DNA of 16,063 nucleotides from Saprospiraceae bacterium (GCA_016787375.1 JAEUUM010000022.1:1-16063), one strand, 5' to 3'; counted from the first letter of the stretch, positions 7,540 through 16,063 are shown. Made by a program: numbers and translations. Notes: generated by a model not told the origin, from the letters alone.

Positions 7540-8676
7540 TTAACTACCTGCTTTCAGCTTAACCGGAATAATCTTATTTTGTCCATTTCTGTTTACAGTT
7601 ACACTGATGACCTGCCCAACTTTTGCAAGTGCTATGTTCTCTCGCAAATCATCAAAAGTCTGTATTTTTTTACCCTCAATAGCTACAATTACATCACTGG
7701 GCAGAATCCCTGCCGTTTGTGCAGAACTTCCTTTTATGACATCATTGACAAACATTCCCTCCTTCACTTTGAGGTTATATTCCCTGATCAAACCATCATC
7801 TATGTCATGACACATAACACCAAGAGATCCTTTCTTTACATTGCCATACTGAATCAAGTCATCTACAATTCTTCGCAACAAATTAACCGGAATGGCAAAT
7901 GAGTATCCGGCATAAGAGCCTGTAGGAGAAGCAATAGCGGAGTTCAAACCAATCAATTTACCTTCAGGATCAACCAGTGCTCCACCTGAATTGCCAGGGT
8001 TAACAGCAGCATCGGTTTGTATGAATGCTTCCAGTGCGTCTTTTTCGGGTATCACATCCAATTTTCGGTGTTTTGCACTTATTATACCGGCGGTCACTGT
8101 TGAATTTAAATTGAAAGGGTTTCCAACTGCGAGAACCCATTCACCCACTCTTATGTTGTCTGAATTACCAAATTCTATTGTAGGTAAATTGTCCTCATCA
8201 ATCTTGATAACTGCAAGATCCGATTTAGGGTCGCGACCAACAACAGTTGCCTTAAATTTTCGCTCGTCATGCAAAGTTACTTCTACCAAATCTGCAAAAT
8301 CTACCACGTGATTATTGGTTACTATATAGCCATCAGGTGAGATTATTACCCCTGATCCGGTACCTTCCTGAGCTCTTGGCTGACCAAATCCCCAAAAGAA
8401 CTCATCGCCAAAAGGGCTGTTATTGTATCGTCTCTGTCTTGCAGTTTGTTCGCTTTCTTTCGCTCTGATATGAACTACACTAGGCATGGTCTTTTCGGCA
8501 GCGAATGCAAAACTTGCAGGAATGTTTCCCCCACCCATACCTGTATAAGATACATTTGACACAGGTTGGTTTATTTTAATTTCCTGATCGGCGTTGTGGT
8601 TAAAGTGCAAACCAGCCAATACTACCAGTCCGCCAATCGCGCCGGAAATGACAAAAGGAAAGATATTTTTCAGCAT
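7540..8676 (-). CDS. HtrA/DegQ-like periplasmic serine protease, trypsin + one PDZ domain
   Basis: HtrA proteases degrade or refold misfolded envelope proteins. This 378-residue version starts with a hydrophobic signal or anchor segment (IFPFVISGAIGGLVVLAG), followed by a Gly-rich linker (MGGGNIPASFA). The trypsin domain covers about 55-270 with the full triad: His123 (TNNHVV), Asp153 (DPKSDLAVIKI) and Ser230 (NPGNSGGALV). One PDZ domain follows (about 284-375: GSLGVMCHDI, then AGILPSDVIVAIEGKKI). Many DegP/DegQ proteins have two PDZ domains, so this resembles the DegS-type layout in domain count. Starts: ATG 8676 fits the signal peptide best; ATG 8706 would add 10 residues (MVKHTKTHLT) and cannot be excluded; a TTG at 8721 overlaps the promoter box. 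It is divergent from the HD-domain gene. Its transcript would read into the structured element at 7304-7525. Confidence 0.93.
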   Translation of the reverse strand: MLKNIFPFVISGAIGGLVVLAGLHFNHNADQEIKINQPVSNVSYTGMGGGNIPASFAFAAEKTMPSVVHIRAKESEQTARQRRYNNSPFGDEFFWGFGQPRAQEGTGSGVIISPDGYIVTNNHVVDFADLVEVTLHDERKFKATVVGRDPKSDLAVIKIDEDNLPTIEFGNSDNIRVGEWVLAVGNPFNLNSTVTAGIISAKHRKLDVIPEKDALEAFIQTDAAVNPGNSGGALVDPEGKLIGLNSAIASPTGSYAGYSFAIPVNLLRRIVDDLIQYGNVKKGSLGVMCHDIDDGLIREYNLKVKEGMFVNDVIKGSSAQTAGILPSDVIVAIEGKKIQTFDDLRENIALAKVGQVISVTVNRNGQNKIIPVKLKAGS

Positions 8677-8718
8677 AGTTAAATGAGTTTTTGTATGTTT
8701 GACCATTAATTTACAATG

Positions 8719-8726
8719 CAAAATTA
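8719..8726 (-). promoter_or_regulatory. Bacteroidota -7 promoter box for the HtrA-like gene (TAATTTTG)
   Basis: On the minus strand, TAATTTTG exactly matches TAnnTTTG. It lies 42 nt before the ATG at 8676 and 12 nt before the alternative ATG at 8706. A TTTG occurs further upstream but too close (12 nt) to be a normal -33 element. I saw no sigma-E-type site. Confidence 0.5.
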
Positions 8727-8806
8727 ACGCCTACGTACCAAAGTTGATTTTTAAAAATTATTTGTTTAACTTACTTTTAACAGAAGATATTTTATAACGC
8801 TCCTTA

Positions 8807-9451
8807 ATGGATGTTCAAAACATTATCAACCACTTTTTTAAGGAGATACCTCCCAATCCGATGTATGGCAGGTATCATAAAATACTTGAACAAAACGGAT
8901 TGTTTGCGCTATTGGAGCCTGAAACAGTTCATGAAGCTGACTTAATTACAAGACCAGAATTTATAGAAGGATTATTGTGGGGTCTACCGAGGTATGGCCA
9001 TCCGGAAGGTAAAGTGGCATACCACATTAGGGAAGTTTTTTATAACATTGACCACCTAAATGGTATGGATGCTGCCACAAGACAAATGTTGCGTTCCATT
9101 GCATTGATTCATGATACATTCAAATACAAGGAAGACAGAAATATACCACGCGATTGGTCAAAACATCATGGTGTAATCGCAAGAAAGTATATCGAGCAGG
9201 AGATGATTGGTGCTGAAACATGTGAAATCATCGAATTGCACGATGAAGCATTTTATGCATGGCGTTCAGAAGTAGTTGAAAAAAATGAGACAGAATCACT
9301 CAAACGTATTCGAAAAATAGAAGAGAGAATCCCAAAACATTTAATGGTATATTTTCAGTTCTTTTTATGTGACACATTAACTGGCGATAAACTTCGAACG
9401 CCTGTCAAATGGCTTTACGATAAAGCTGTTTCTCGTTGTTGGTTTGGATAA
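8807..9451 (+). CDS. HD-domain metal-dependent hydrolase-like protein
   Basis: This is a 214-residue soluble protein without a signal peptide, so probably cytoplasmic. The spacing of metal-ligand residues fits an HD-domain phosphohydrolase: His73 (AYHIREVF), the HD pair His102-Asp103 (ALIHDTFKY), His120/His121 (SKHHGVIARKYI), His145-Asp146 (IELHDEAFYAW) and Asp189 (LCDTLTGDK). The HD superfamily includes nucleotide and cyclic-dinucleotide phosphohydrolases, and I cannot name this one's substrate. The last residues (RCWFG) end shortly after the final metal-ligand candidate, so it has no added domain. Its start faces the HtrA-like gene across about 130 bp. I saw no exact TAnnTTTG box, only a 7-of-8 match TACTTTTA at 8772-8779. 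Assignment to the superfamily rests on motifs. Confidence 0.72.
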   Translation: MDVQNIINHFFKEIPPNPMYGRYHKILEQNGLFALLEPETVHEADLITRPEFIEGLLWGLPRYGHPEGKVAYHIREVFYNIDHLNGMDAATRQMLRSIALIHDTFKYKEDRNIPRDWSKHHGVIARKYIEQEMIGAETCEIIELHDEAFYAWRSEVVEKNETESLKRIRKIEERIPKHLMVYFQFFLCDTLTGDKLRTPVKWLYDKAVSRCWFG

Positions 9452-9461
9452 ATTATAGGAG

Positions 9462-9623
9462 GTATGTCATAGGAAGATATCATCCGACTAAACCTCTGTT
9501 TCTTACCTTGTATCTTCAAAATTATGTCATCATTTATCTTCAGGGTAATTTTTCATAAATTCCTTTGCCAGTTACATGACCAATATAACCACTCAATAAG
9601 CCATCTGGACTGAATGCTAATTG
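9462..9623 (-). pseudogene. Possible decayed gene remnant (very weak)
   Basis: On the minus strand 9623-9540 reads QLAFSPDGLLSGYIGHVTG then KGIYEKLP and a stop. One base shift later the reading continues as KINDDIILKIQGKKQ and on to about 9462. The first piece has protein-like composition (SPDG turn, YIGHVTGKG), and a single inserted base would join the two pieces. This could be the tail of a decayed gene, or chance. There is no start codon in context and an in-frame stop lies just upstream. Confidence 0.15.
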
Positions 9624-9649
9624 TCAAAGTTAATCTCTTTGAAAGCCTA

Positions 9650-9657
9650 TAGTTTTG
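9650..9657 (+). promoter_or_regulatory. Bacteroidota -7 promoter box for the barrel/giant-protein operon (TAGTTTTG)
   Basis: TAGTTTTG exactly matches TAnnTTTG and ends 25 nt before the ATG at 9683, which fits a normal short leader. A TTTG upstream at 9638-9641 is too close for a -33 element. If real, this promoter would drive both the barrel gene and the giant gene, since only 1 nt separates them. Confidence 0.5.
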
Positions 9658-9682
9658 AATAATCATACGTTTCCAAAAAACA

Positions 9683-11509
9683 ATGGAAATAAGATTATTT
9701 AAAATATATCAAATGTCAATTAAAGGGTATGTGCTATTGGTTCTCCTGGTATTTTCTCACAAGGCAGATGCAATAAATGACCATTTCAAGTCCTTTCTAC
9801 AACCAAAAATGCACTTGATTGCAATTTGGAATGCAGAGGATTCCCTTAAGTCACCATTGATTCAAAAAAGTGACTTTGGATTTTCGGGAAGTGCCGGTAT
9901 TTATTCATCATTATATACAACAAACAAGTCAAATATTACTGCCAATCCTTTTAATTATGGTCTTTCTTTGGCCTCTACCCTGAAATTTAAAAAATATACC
10001 TTTCCATTCTCCCTCAGTTACAACAGCAATAAAATAAACGTTTCTTACCCTTTTGTCAGATTAGGGTGTGCACCAACATATAAATGGGCAAAAATTTATC
10101 TGGGTAATCAAACCATTAATTACAATCGGTATGTTTTTGGAGGAATGAATATGTTTGGAATTGGGTTTGAAATTCACCCCGGCTGGTTTTACTTATCAGC
10201 TATTACAGGTACAATCGCCCCAAAATTATTTATTGACAGCACATCTACATCATTCCAGTCTTCCAAACCACGGTTTGAAACCAAAGGCTATGCTTTAAAG
10301 GCAGGAATAAAGGGAAGAAAATTTCAATTTTTAATTACTTATCTAAACGGGAAGGACAATCAAAATTCGCTCAGATATTCCAACCCAAAGTATAAATTAC
10401 AACCCAGAGTCAACAAAGCAATTGGTACCGAGATCGGATTTAGTTTGACCAGGAATATTACAGTGACATCTATTGGGGGATTGAGTATTCTTACCAGAGA
10501 TAAAAATGCTAGCAACCTCGATACTTTATTGCTTGCTTCAAATGCTGATCCTTTGCCTTCATGGGCAAAAATTCTGGAAAATAAACCTAATACCACTTCC
10601 CAAATATTCTACGCCTTTGAAAATTCAATTCGGTATAACAGAGATGTAATCGGGTTATCAATAAGACAACGAAAAGTAATGCCGGAATTTAAGACTCTGG
10701 GCATCAGATTTGATGCAAATGATTTGGTTCAATACACAATAGAGCCTTCTTTAAATCTATGGGGAGGTAAGTTTAACACCAATATTTCTCTCGGATTTCA
10801 AAAAAACAACTTACTATCTAAATCATCAGTCCAGACAAATAGCAAGATATATGATCTGTCAATGAGCATAACGCCAAACGATAAATTATTTATAAACACC
10901 AGTTTTTCGAATTTTGGAATCCAGACCTCTTCTACATCGCTGGCCTCTGAAGACAGCATATCCATTCGAAATGTCAATAGCAATATCGGACTGACAGGAA
11001 TGTATGTGATAGAACGTGACCGAAACGTCAACAAAACAATTAACATTAACTTGAATAAGCAGCTTACAACGGAAAAATATGGAGAAAGCAAGTTTAATAA
11101 TTCGGAGTTTAACTCACTTTATTTGAATGCGAGTTATAATTTGAATAATTCACAAGGTGCAAGTTATAATGCAGGGCTGAATTTCAATAAAAACAATTCT
11201 GTATTAAATGAATTTCCAGATCAAGTTCTTGACATCCAATCTTATGGGTTTTTTGGAGGCATAAGCTGGAAATTAATGAACAAAGGAATTCAAAATAAAC
11301 AGCTGACTACATCGGTAAATACCAATCTCAGTCTTACAGGATTAGTGAATGGAGATAAAAAATTTGCATACGGTTTTGGAGCCTACATCACTTATGCTTT
11401 TACAAAAAAAATAAGCTTAAATGCAGGATACAATTTTTCGGCAAGCACCATCGAGAAAATCAGACTTGTTCAGCAGAGTTTTAATACAAACCTTCTTACA
11501 ACATTTTAA
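9683..11509 (+). CDS. Predicted outer-membrane beta-barrel protein
   Basis: This is a 608-residue protein. A second ATG at 9713 gives MSIKGYVLLVLLVFSHKADA, a good signal peptide ending in A-D-A; the longer start at 9683 only lengthens the basic n-region. The mature part has many short alternating strands with aromatic ends and Asn/Ser-rich turns (KYTFPFSLSYNSNKINVSYPF, NLYLNASYNLN-like segments, KISLNAGYNFSAS). It ends in Phe (NLLTTF), the usual last residue of outer-membrane barrels recognised by the BAM machinery. I see no TonB plug or TonB box, no PorP/SprF motif and no OmpA domain, so I cannot name a family. The next gene starts 1 nt after its stop (TAA-T-ATG), so the two are almost certainly co-translated. 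A role in exporting or anchoring the giant neighbour is inference. Confidence 0.7.
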   Translation: MEIRLFKIYQMSIKGYVLLVLLVFSHKADAINDHFKSFLQPKMHLIAIWNAEDSLKSPLIQKSDFGFSGSAGIYSSLYTTNKSNITANPFNYGLSLASTLKFKKYTFPFSLSYNSNKINVSYPFVRLGCAPTYKWAKIYLGNQTINYNRYVFGGMNMFGIGFEIHPGWFYLSAITGTIAPKLFIDSTSTSFQSSKPRFETKGYALKAGIKGRKFQFLITYLNGKDNQNSLRYSNPKYKLQPRVNKAIGTEIGFSLTRNITVTSIGGLSILTRDKNASNLDTLLLASNADPLPSWAKILENKPNTTSQIFYAFENSIRYNRDVIGLSIRQRKVMPEFKTLGIRFDANDLVQYTIEPSLNLWGGKFNTNISLGFQKNNLLSKSSVQTNSKIYDLSMSITPNDKLFINTSFSNFGIQTSSTSLASEDSISIRNVNSNIGLTGMYVIERDRNVNKTININLNKQLTTEKYGESKFNNSEFNSLYLNASYNLNNSQGASYNAGLNFNKNNSVLNEFPDQVLDIQSYGFFGGISWKLMNKGIQNKQLTTSVNTNLSLTGLVNGDKKFAYGFGAYITYAFTKKISLNAGYNFSASTIEKIRLVQQSFNTNLLTTF

Positions 11510-11510
11510 T

Positions 11511-14500
11511 ATGAAAACAGGACATCAAACTCTCCTTTCAAAATCAGTTTTTCAAAATTCATTGATACATTTCATCAAATATTTATTGCGATTCGCAAAA
11601 CCTGGTCTTTTGAAGTTCATGTTGAGTTTTGGCTTGACGTTCTTTTTGACCGAGGTTGGATACTGTCAATATCCTTTAAAAATTAACGTGCAGGTTCTGC
11701 CTCCTTATAGCCCTTATCTTAAGGATTACTTAGGATTTAAAGACAAGGTAATTATCAATGTAAGTAATACTTCAAGTCAGGATCAAAATTTTTTTTTAAG
11801 AGCAAGTTTGACGAATAACAATAATTTTTCTGCTAAAACCAAAGAAGATTTCAAACCCCTGATGCCGGTTTTCATAAAGGCGGGGCAATCAGTAAGCCTC
11901 ATCGCGGACGAGACTTCAAGTCAGTCTTTTAAAGAAGAAAACATAGAAGTAGAATACGGTGACTATAAAATCGAGGATATACTAAGAGATGGTGTATTAC
12001 CGGATGGAAAGTACACACTTTGTTTAGTTGCCTTTGATTTCAATAATCTAATGCAATTAAGTGATGAAAATACCGGATGTAAATCGTTTGTCATAACCTA
12101 TTTAAATGCTCCTAAAATCCTAAATTGCAATAATAAATCCATTACAAAAACCACCCCTCAAAACATTAATTTTAATTGGGCCCCCATTATTGGCAATTTA
12201 CAAAACGTGCAGGTTGTATATGATTTATACATTGCACCATTGCATGAAGAAGATAATTCACAGGATGTAATTGAAACTGGCATAGCCTTAAATGTTCCAA
12301 ATATTATAAAGGTATCAGACATACCAATAAACACATATAATTATTCGACTGCGGATTACCTCCTGGATGAAGGCAAATATGCATGGGCTGTTAAGGCGAG
12401 GGTTGTTGATGGAAATATACCGGTTGAAAATGATGGACTGAGTAATGTATGCACATTTGACTATAATCCGATGATGCTAAATTTAAATGACGGCAAAATT
12501 GAAATCGGCCCAAATTGTGATTGTAAGACTAAATTGCCAAATAATCTATCAGCATTAAACGGCAATCCGTTGAACATAGGTAGTGTGATCAAATCTGGAA
12601 ATCTGCTAGTGACCATAACAAAAATATCCAGAACCGAAAAAGGATTCTCCGGTGAAGGTACAGTTCCACTGCCAATAATAAACAGTGGTATGGTCAAGGT
12701 AAGGGTAAACTTTACAGACATAGACATACAAACATCTTACGAAGAATACTATCAAAAATCGGGTATTATTCATGCTTCTATAGATCAGAATGCCTCCTTC
12801 CTGCCAAAATTTAACCCATTGGATCCAAATAGCTTGAATCTAAGTCCAGAAGAAGTTCAATCGCTTTCAAGTTATTTTGAGACATATGCCAAAAAACTTG
12901 TAACAGATATCAAAAATTACCCCAATACACTGGCTTATGATTTGCCAATTGGTTTAGATGAAAAGGCTATGAACATCGCCATTACCAATTTGGTACTAAT
13001 GCCAGAGCAAGCTTACTTTGACGCTGTCTCGATTTTGGACATCATTGATGGTAAAACAAAAGTAGCTTTAGCCGGTCAAGGAATATGTGTGGATGAAAAA
13101 AATTTCTGTGGAAATGCTAAACTTTCCTTAATTGAAAATTTTGTGATACCAAGCATTGGGATTTCACTTAACGGGAACGCAAAAAATGACGGTACCTTTA
13201 TAACATTCAACAAAGAAGGATTTGAGAATCTTCATATCTCAGCAAGTTATACTTTCCCTGCTAATAGTTTGATTGACCCCAAAGACCAAACCCCTGCCAA
13301 AGTTACTCTCATAACTGATACTAAAAAAGGGTGGAACGATTGGGTTGCTGAAGTAAATTTCAGCAAATTCTACATGGCAGGATTTCCGGAAATGACTTTT
13401 GGGCCTGACGAAAAAGGTACCAAGATGTTTTATGACCACAGTGATACCAGGAATCCTGAAGGCATACCAAGTCCTTACGTAAGTGAAGATCCTCAAGATC
13501 AACCTATCCAAACCAATAAATTGACATGGCGGGGATTTTATATTCCTTCTATTGCAATCAATTTACCTGCTTCACTTACCAATATCAATGGACAACCATT
13601 GGTGATAAATGCTGAAAAATTGATATTTGATGGTGGAATTTCCGGAAATGTTTCTGTAAACAACATCATGAGCATTTCTGACGGAACACTAGATGGTTGG
13701 TATTACTCTATTGATCAATTTAAAATCAATATTTGGCAAAACACATTTAAAAGCAGCAGTATGTCAGGCAAGATGGTCTTGCCAATTTCGAAAGACTACA
13801 AGGATGCCAGCAATCAGTTAGATTACACTTGTACCTTGAGTAAACCCAAGAATAGCGATTTGGATTATAATTTCTTGATTAGTCCAAAAGACAACATTGC
13901 GTTTAACGTACTTTGGGCGAAATGCAAATTTTATAAAGGTTCGAATATTCAAATAATCAAGAGTAACGAGGGCAAATTTACTGCAAAAGCTGAGCTCTTT
14001 GGTCAAATGGCTATACAAACACAGATAGACAAAATTCCAAACATTAATATCGTTGAAGTTAAATTTGAGAAATTAAGTTTCCAAAGTCAAAAACCTTATT
14101 TTTCACCCGGTGAAACCAATGCTTGTTTTTTCTCCATGGCTTCTCCACAACATTCAATTGCAGGTTTCAGTATTGATTTTGATCCAACCCCCGGAAAAGG
14201 AATTTCTCTTTACACAAATAACAAAAATGCCAATAATATTGAATTAGGATTAAAATTCAAGGCACAATTAAAACTTGTGAAAGATGTAGATTTTGTTCCC
14301 AAAGCTGATGTAGAATTCAATGTTTTTGGAAACCTGGCGATGAATGGTGCTCGACCTAACTGGGATGGTGTCGGCGCCAATATTTCTAGCATTAAGTTGG
14401 ATGCAGGTGCCAAAATTGGCCCGATTGGTGTCAAAGGTGAGCTTGCTTATTTTAATGATAATGCCGGTAGTTATGGGTTCATGGGCGCATTTGAGATGAA

Positions 14501-16063
14501 CGTAGCTGAAGTTGTGACATTGGGTGCAAAAGCACAGTTTGGTTATTCAAGCAATGAATTAGGTTTTAATTACTTTTTTATAGATGGTATGGTGGATTTC
14601 AAAAATGCGGGAATCCCACTCGGCCCTTGTCTGGCGATTTATGGTTTTGGGGGAGGTGTTTACTACAATATGTCCATCCCAGATTTAAAATTGGATGGCT
14701 CTAATGTAAAAGGGTCGCCACCATACAATTTTGATAAGGATAATCCACAAGCGGGTGTTTCATTATCAGGCATAGTGTATACTCCCAAAAAAGGATTGTT
14801 CTCTGTAAAGGCTGCAATATTATTTGGTCTTACTTCTCGAAGTGTGCTTGATGCGGATGGAAGTGTAACAATGACATTCAATGCATCAACAGGCGGAGTT
14901 GAAGACATTCTGTTTGCTGCGAATGGAAGATTTATCAGTAAGACTAACGAATCTCTAACCGATAGGAACAACAATTGCATGGGAAAACTTGAAATCGTGA
15001 CGCAAATGAATTTTGCAGAAAAATCATTTCTATTTCATGCAGATGTCAAGGCGGGAGTTCCGACTTATCAGAATAGAGATATTTTTTATTTAAGCGCTAA
15101 TTTAAATTTTTACAGTGGCCCGTCAGGATGGTTTGTACATGTTGGCAGACCATGGAAGGACGGCAATTTCAACGGTGGAGAACCAATTCAAATTACTGTT
15201 TTAAAAACGTTTAACTTCAGGGGCTATTTTCAATGTGGAAATGGATCAGGAAAAATTTTCAGTGGCGGTCAAATTGTTAGTGGGATAAATTCAGTTGATC
15301 CTATGCCGCCAATTCCGAACTATATCATTGGCATCATTAACTATAATAACAGAGAAGGAGAAAATGGAAGAATTGAAAATTCTGTTTCACAATTTAATCT
15401 GCCCGCCCCTGAAATCAAAGGTGGTTTGGCATTTGGAGCTAACTTTTCAACAAGTATTGATGTCAATTTCCTGATATTCTATCTTAAGGCAGACTTTATG
15501 GCAGGTTTTGACCTTGGCTTTTATGAATTAACAAAGGATGCTATATGCGTGAATGAAGCAGGTCAGCAAATGCAAAAAGGTGTAAATGGATTTTACGCAA
15601 CAGGTCAAGCTTACCTGGGTGCCTCAATTGATGTAGGGGTTGAGATTGATCTATTTTTCTTTTCCGGTAAAATCAGCATCGTTTCAGCAGGTGCAGCCGC
15701 TTATGTAAATTTTGGTGGACCTCAGCCTACATACGCATCCGGTGCCTTGGGTGGTTATTTTAGTGTATTGGGTGGTTTGATTAGTGGCAATTTTGCGGTG
15801 AAATTTTATTGGGGCGAAAAATGCTATTTACTTCAAGATGAATCAATTGATCTAATTTCTGAAGTAAATCCGAGTGGTGAATTTGATAAAAAGAATTATG
15901 CCCAAAGAGTTACTGCTGCTGAAAAACAACCCGTGAATATACAGCCTTGGGCGAATTTTAATTTTGAAATTGATCGGACTTTCTTAATCATTGCAAATGC
16001 TTCAGAAAAAAATCCTGACGACCCTTCAGCTACCTATCGTCAATACAGATACTATCACATCTT
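11511..16063 (+). CDS. Giant exported protein with TANFOR-like and FN3-like N-terminal modules (3' end outside window)
   Basis: The frame is open from the ATG at 11511 to the window edge, 1517 codons without a stop. An N-terminal hydrophobic stretch (LLKFMLSFGLTFFL, ending near Cys52) is probably a signal peptide; an in-frame ATG at 11619 (residue 37) is the alternative start. Residues about 54-198 (INVQVLPPYSPYLKDYLGF, then LPDGKYTLCLVAFDFN) resemble the TANFOR domain of Bacteroidota surface proteins. Residues about 200-315 look like a fibronectin III-type module (INFNWAPI, KYAWAVKARVVDG). A CDC motif (IGPNCDCKTKL) and a strand-rich segment (GEGTVPLPII) follow. From about residue 910 the sequence becomes a long series of Gly/Asn/aromatic amphipathic strands (AKIGPIGVKGELAYF, YGFGGGVYYN, GGYFSVLGGLISGNFAVKF). 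I infer an envelope or surface location and do not know the function. No helicase, protease or toxin motif was seen. Confidence 0.75.
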   Translation, partial: MKTGHQTLLSKSVFQNSLIHFIKYLLRFAKPGLLKFMLSFGLTFFLTEVGYCQYPLKINVQVLPPYSPYLKDYLGFKDKVIINVSNTSSQDQNFFLRASLTNNNNFSAKTKEDFKPLMPVFIKAGQSVSLIADETSSQSFKEENIEVEYGDYKIEDILRDGVLPDGKYTLCLVAFDFNNLMQLSDENTGCKSFVITYLNAPKILNCNNKSITKTTPQNINFNWAPIIGNLQNVQVVYDLYIAPLHEEDNSQDVIETGIALNVPNIIKVSDIPINTYNYSTADYLLDEGKYAWAVKARVVDGNIPVENDGLSNVCTFDYNPMMLNLNDGKIEIGPNCDCKTKLPNNLSALNGNPLNIGSVIKSGNLLVTITKISRTEKGFSGEGTVPLPIINSGMVKVRVNFTDIDIQTSYEEYYQKSGIIHASIDQNASFLPKFNPLDPNSLNLSPEEVQSLSSYFETYAKKLVTDIKNYPNTLAYDLPIGLDEKAMNIAITNLVLMPEQAYFDAVSILDIIDGKTKVALAGQGICVDEKNFCGNAKLSLIENFVIPSIGISLNGNAKNDGTFITFNKEGFENLHISASYTFPANSLIDPKDQTPAKVTLITDTKKGWNDWVAEVNFSKFYMAGFPEMTFGPDEKGTKMFYDHSDTRNPEGIPSPYVSEDPQDQPIQTNKLTWRGFYIPSIAINLPASLTNINGQPLVINAEKLIFDGGISGNVSVNNIMSISDGTLDGWYYSIDQFKINIWQNTFKSSSMSGKMVLPISKDYKDASNQLDYTCTLSKPKNSDLDYNFLISPKDNIAFNVLWAKCKFYKGSNIQIIKSNEGKFTAKAELFGQMAIQTQIDKIPNINIVEVKFEKLSFQSQKPYFSPGETNACFFSMASPQHSIAGFSIDFDPTPGKGISLYTNNKNANNIELGLKFKAQLKLVKDVDFVPKADVEFNVFGNLAMNGARPNWDGVGANISSIKLDAGAKIGPIGVKGELAYFNDNAGSYGFMGAFEMNVAEVVTLGAKAQFGYSSNELGFNYFFIDGMVDFKNAGIPLGPCLAIYGFGGGVYYNMSIPDLKLDGSNVKGSPPYNFDKDNPQAGVSLSGIVYTPKKGLFSVKAAILFGLTSRSVLDADGSVTMTFNASTGGVEDILFAANGRFISKTNESLTDRNNNCMGKLEIVTQMNFAEKSFLFHADVKAGVPTYQNRDIFYLSANLNFYSGPSGWFVHVGRPWKDGNFNGGEPIQITVLKTFNFRGYFQCGNGSGKIFSGGQIVSGINSVDPMPPIPNYIIGIINYNNREGENGRIENSVSQFNLPAPEIKGGLAFGANFSTSIDVNFLIFYLKADFMAGFDLGFYELTKDAICVNEAGQQMQKGVNGFYATGQAYLGASIDVGVEIDLFFFSGKISIVSAGAAAYVNFGGPQPTYASGALGGYFSVLGGLISGNFAVKFYWGEKCYLLQDESIDLISEVNPSGEFDKKNYAQRVTAAEKQPVNIQPWANFNFEIDRTFLIIANASEKNPDDPSATYRQYRYYHI

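Noticed and set aside
7534..8311. Plus-strand open frames opposite the HtrA-like gene
   Set aside because: The minus strand encodes a complete HtrA protease with intact triad and PDZ domain. The plus-strand translations show no family character.
8751..8806. TAnnTTTG promoter for the HD-domain gene
   Set aside because: Only near matches occur (TACTTTTA at 8772-8779, ATTATTTG just upstream), so I did not call a promoter.
12461..14980. Several minus-strand open frames of 66-105 codons opposite the giant gene
   Set aside because: The plus frame is open for 1517 codons with consistent beta-rich protein character; the opposing frames are chance shadows.

Overview
The window looks like chromosomal DNA from a member of the Bacteroidota. 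It is AT-rich, its secreted proteins include a CRTAC1-like FG-GAP/UnbV lipoprotein and a giant TANFOR-like surface protein, and four genes are preceded by the Bacteroidota -7 promoter signature TAnnTTTG instead of a Shine-Dalgarno site. A Saprospiria-like lineage would fit the mix of large envelope proteins, but that is inference. I found no tRNA, rRNA, CRISPR array, transposase or integrase.

Layout. 1-216: C-terminal end of an unidentified gene. 281-1795: exported S41-type peptidase-like protein. 1983-4280: large lipoprotein with a helical/TPR-like N-terminus, seven FG-GAP/VCBS-type calcium loops and a C-terminal ASPIC/UnbV domain. 4347-4739 (minus) and 4820-6919 (plus): the housekeeping pair rbfA and recG, divergent, each with a TAnnTTTG box in a gap of about 80 bp. 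6920-7539: a 620-bp gap without a convincing gene. Its second half (7304-7525) is a densely structured 222-bp element closed by an 11-bp inverted repeat, followed on the minus strand by a good intrinsic terminator. 7540-8676 (minus): HtrA/DegQ-like periplasmic serine protease whose transcript would run into that element. 8807-9451: HD-domain hydrolase-like protein. 9452-9682: gap with a possible gene remnant and a promoter. 9683-11509: outer-membrane beta-barrel protein. 11511-window end: giant exported protein (more than 1517 residues, cut by the window end), starting 1 nt after the barrel's stop codon.

How the parts relate. rbfA (30S ribosome maturation) and recG (fork repair helicase) are core genes. 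The S41-like protein, lipoprotein, HtrA protease, barrel and giant protein all act in or beyond the periplasm, so the window is dominated by envelope functions. Two items most deserve a second look. One is the structured element between recG and the HtrA gene: a candidate structured 3'UTR or small RNA, or a palindromic repeat. The other is the tightly coupled barrel/giant-protein pair, which may be an envelope or surface system of unknown function.
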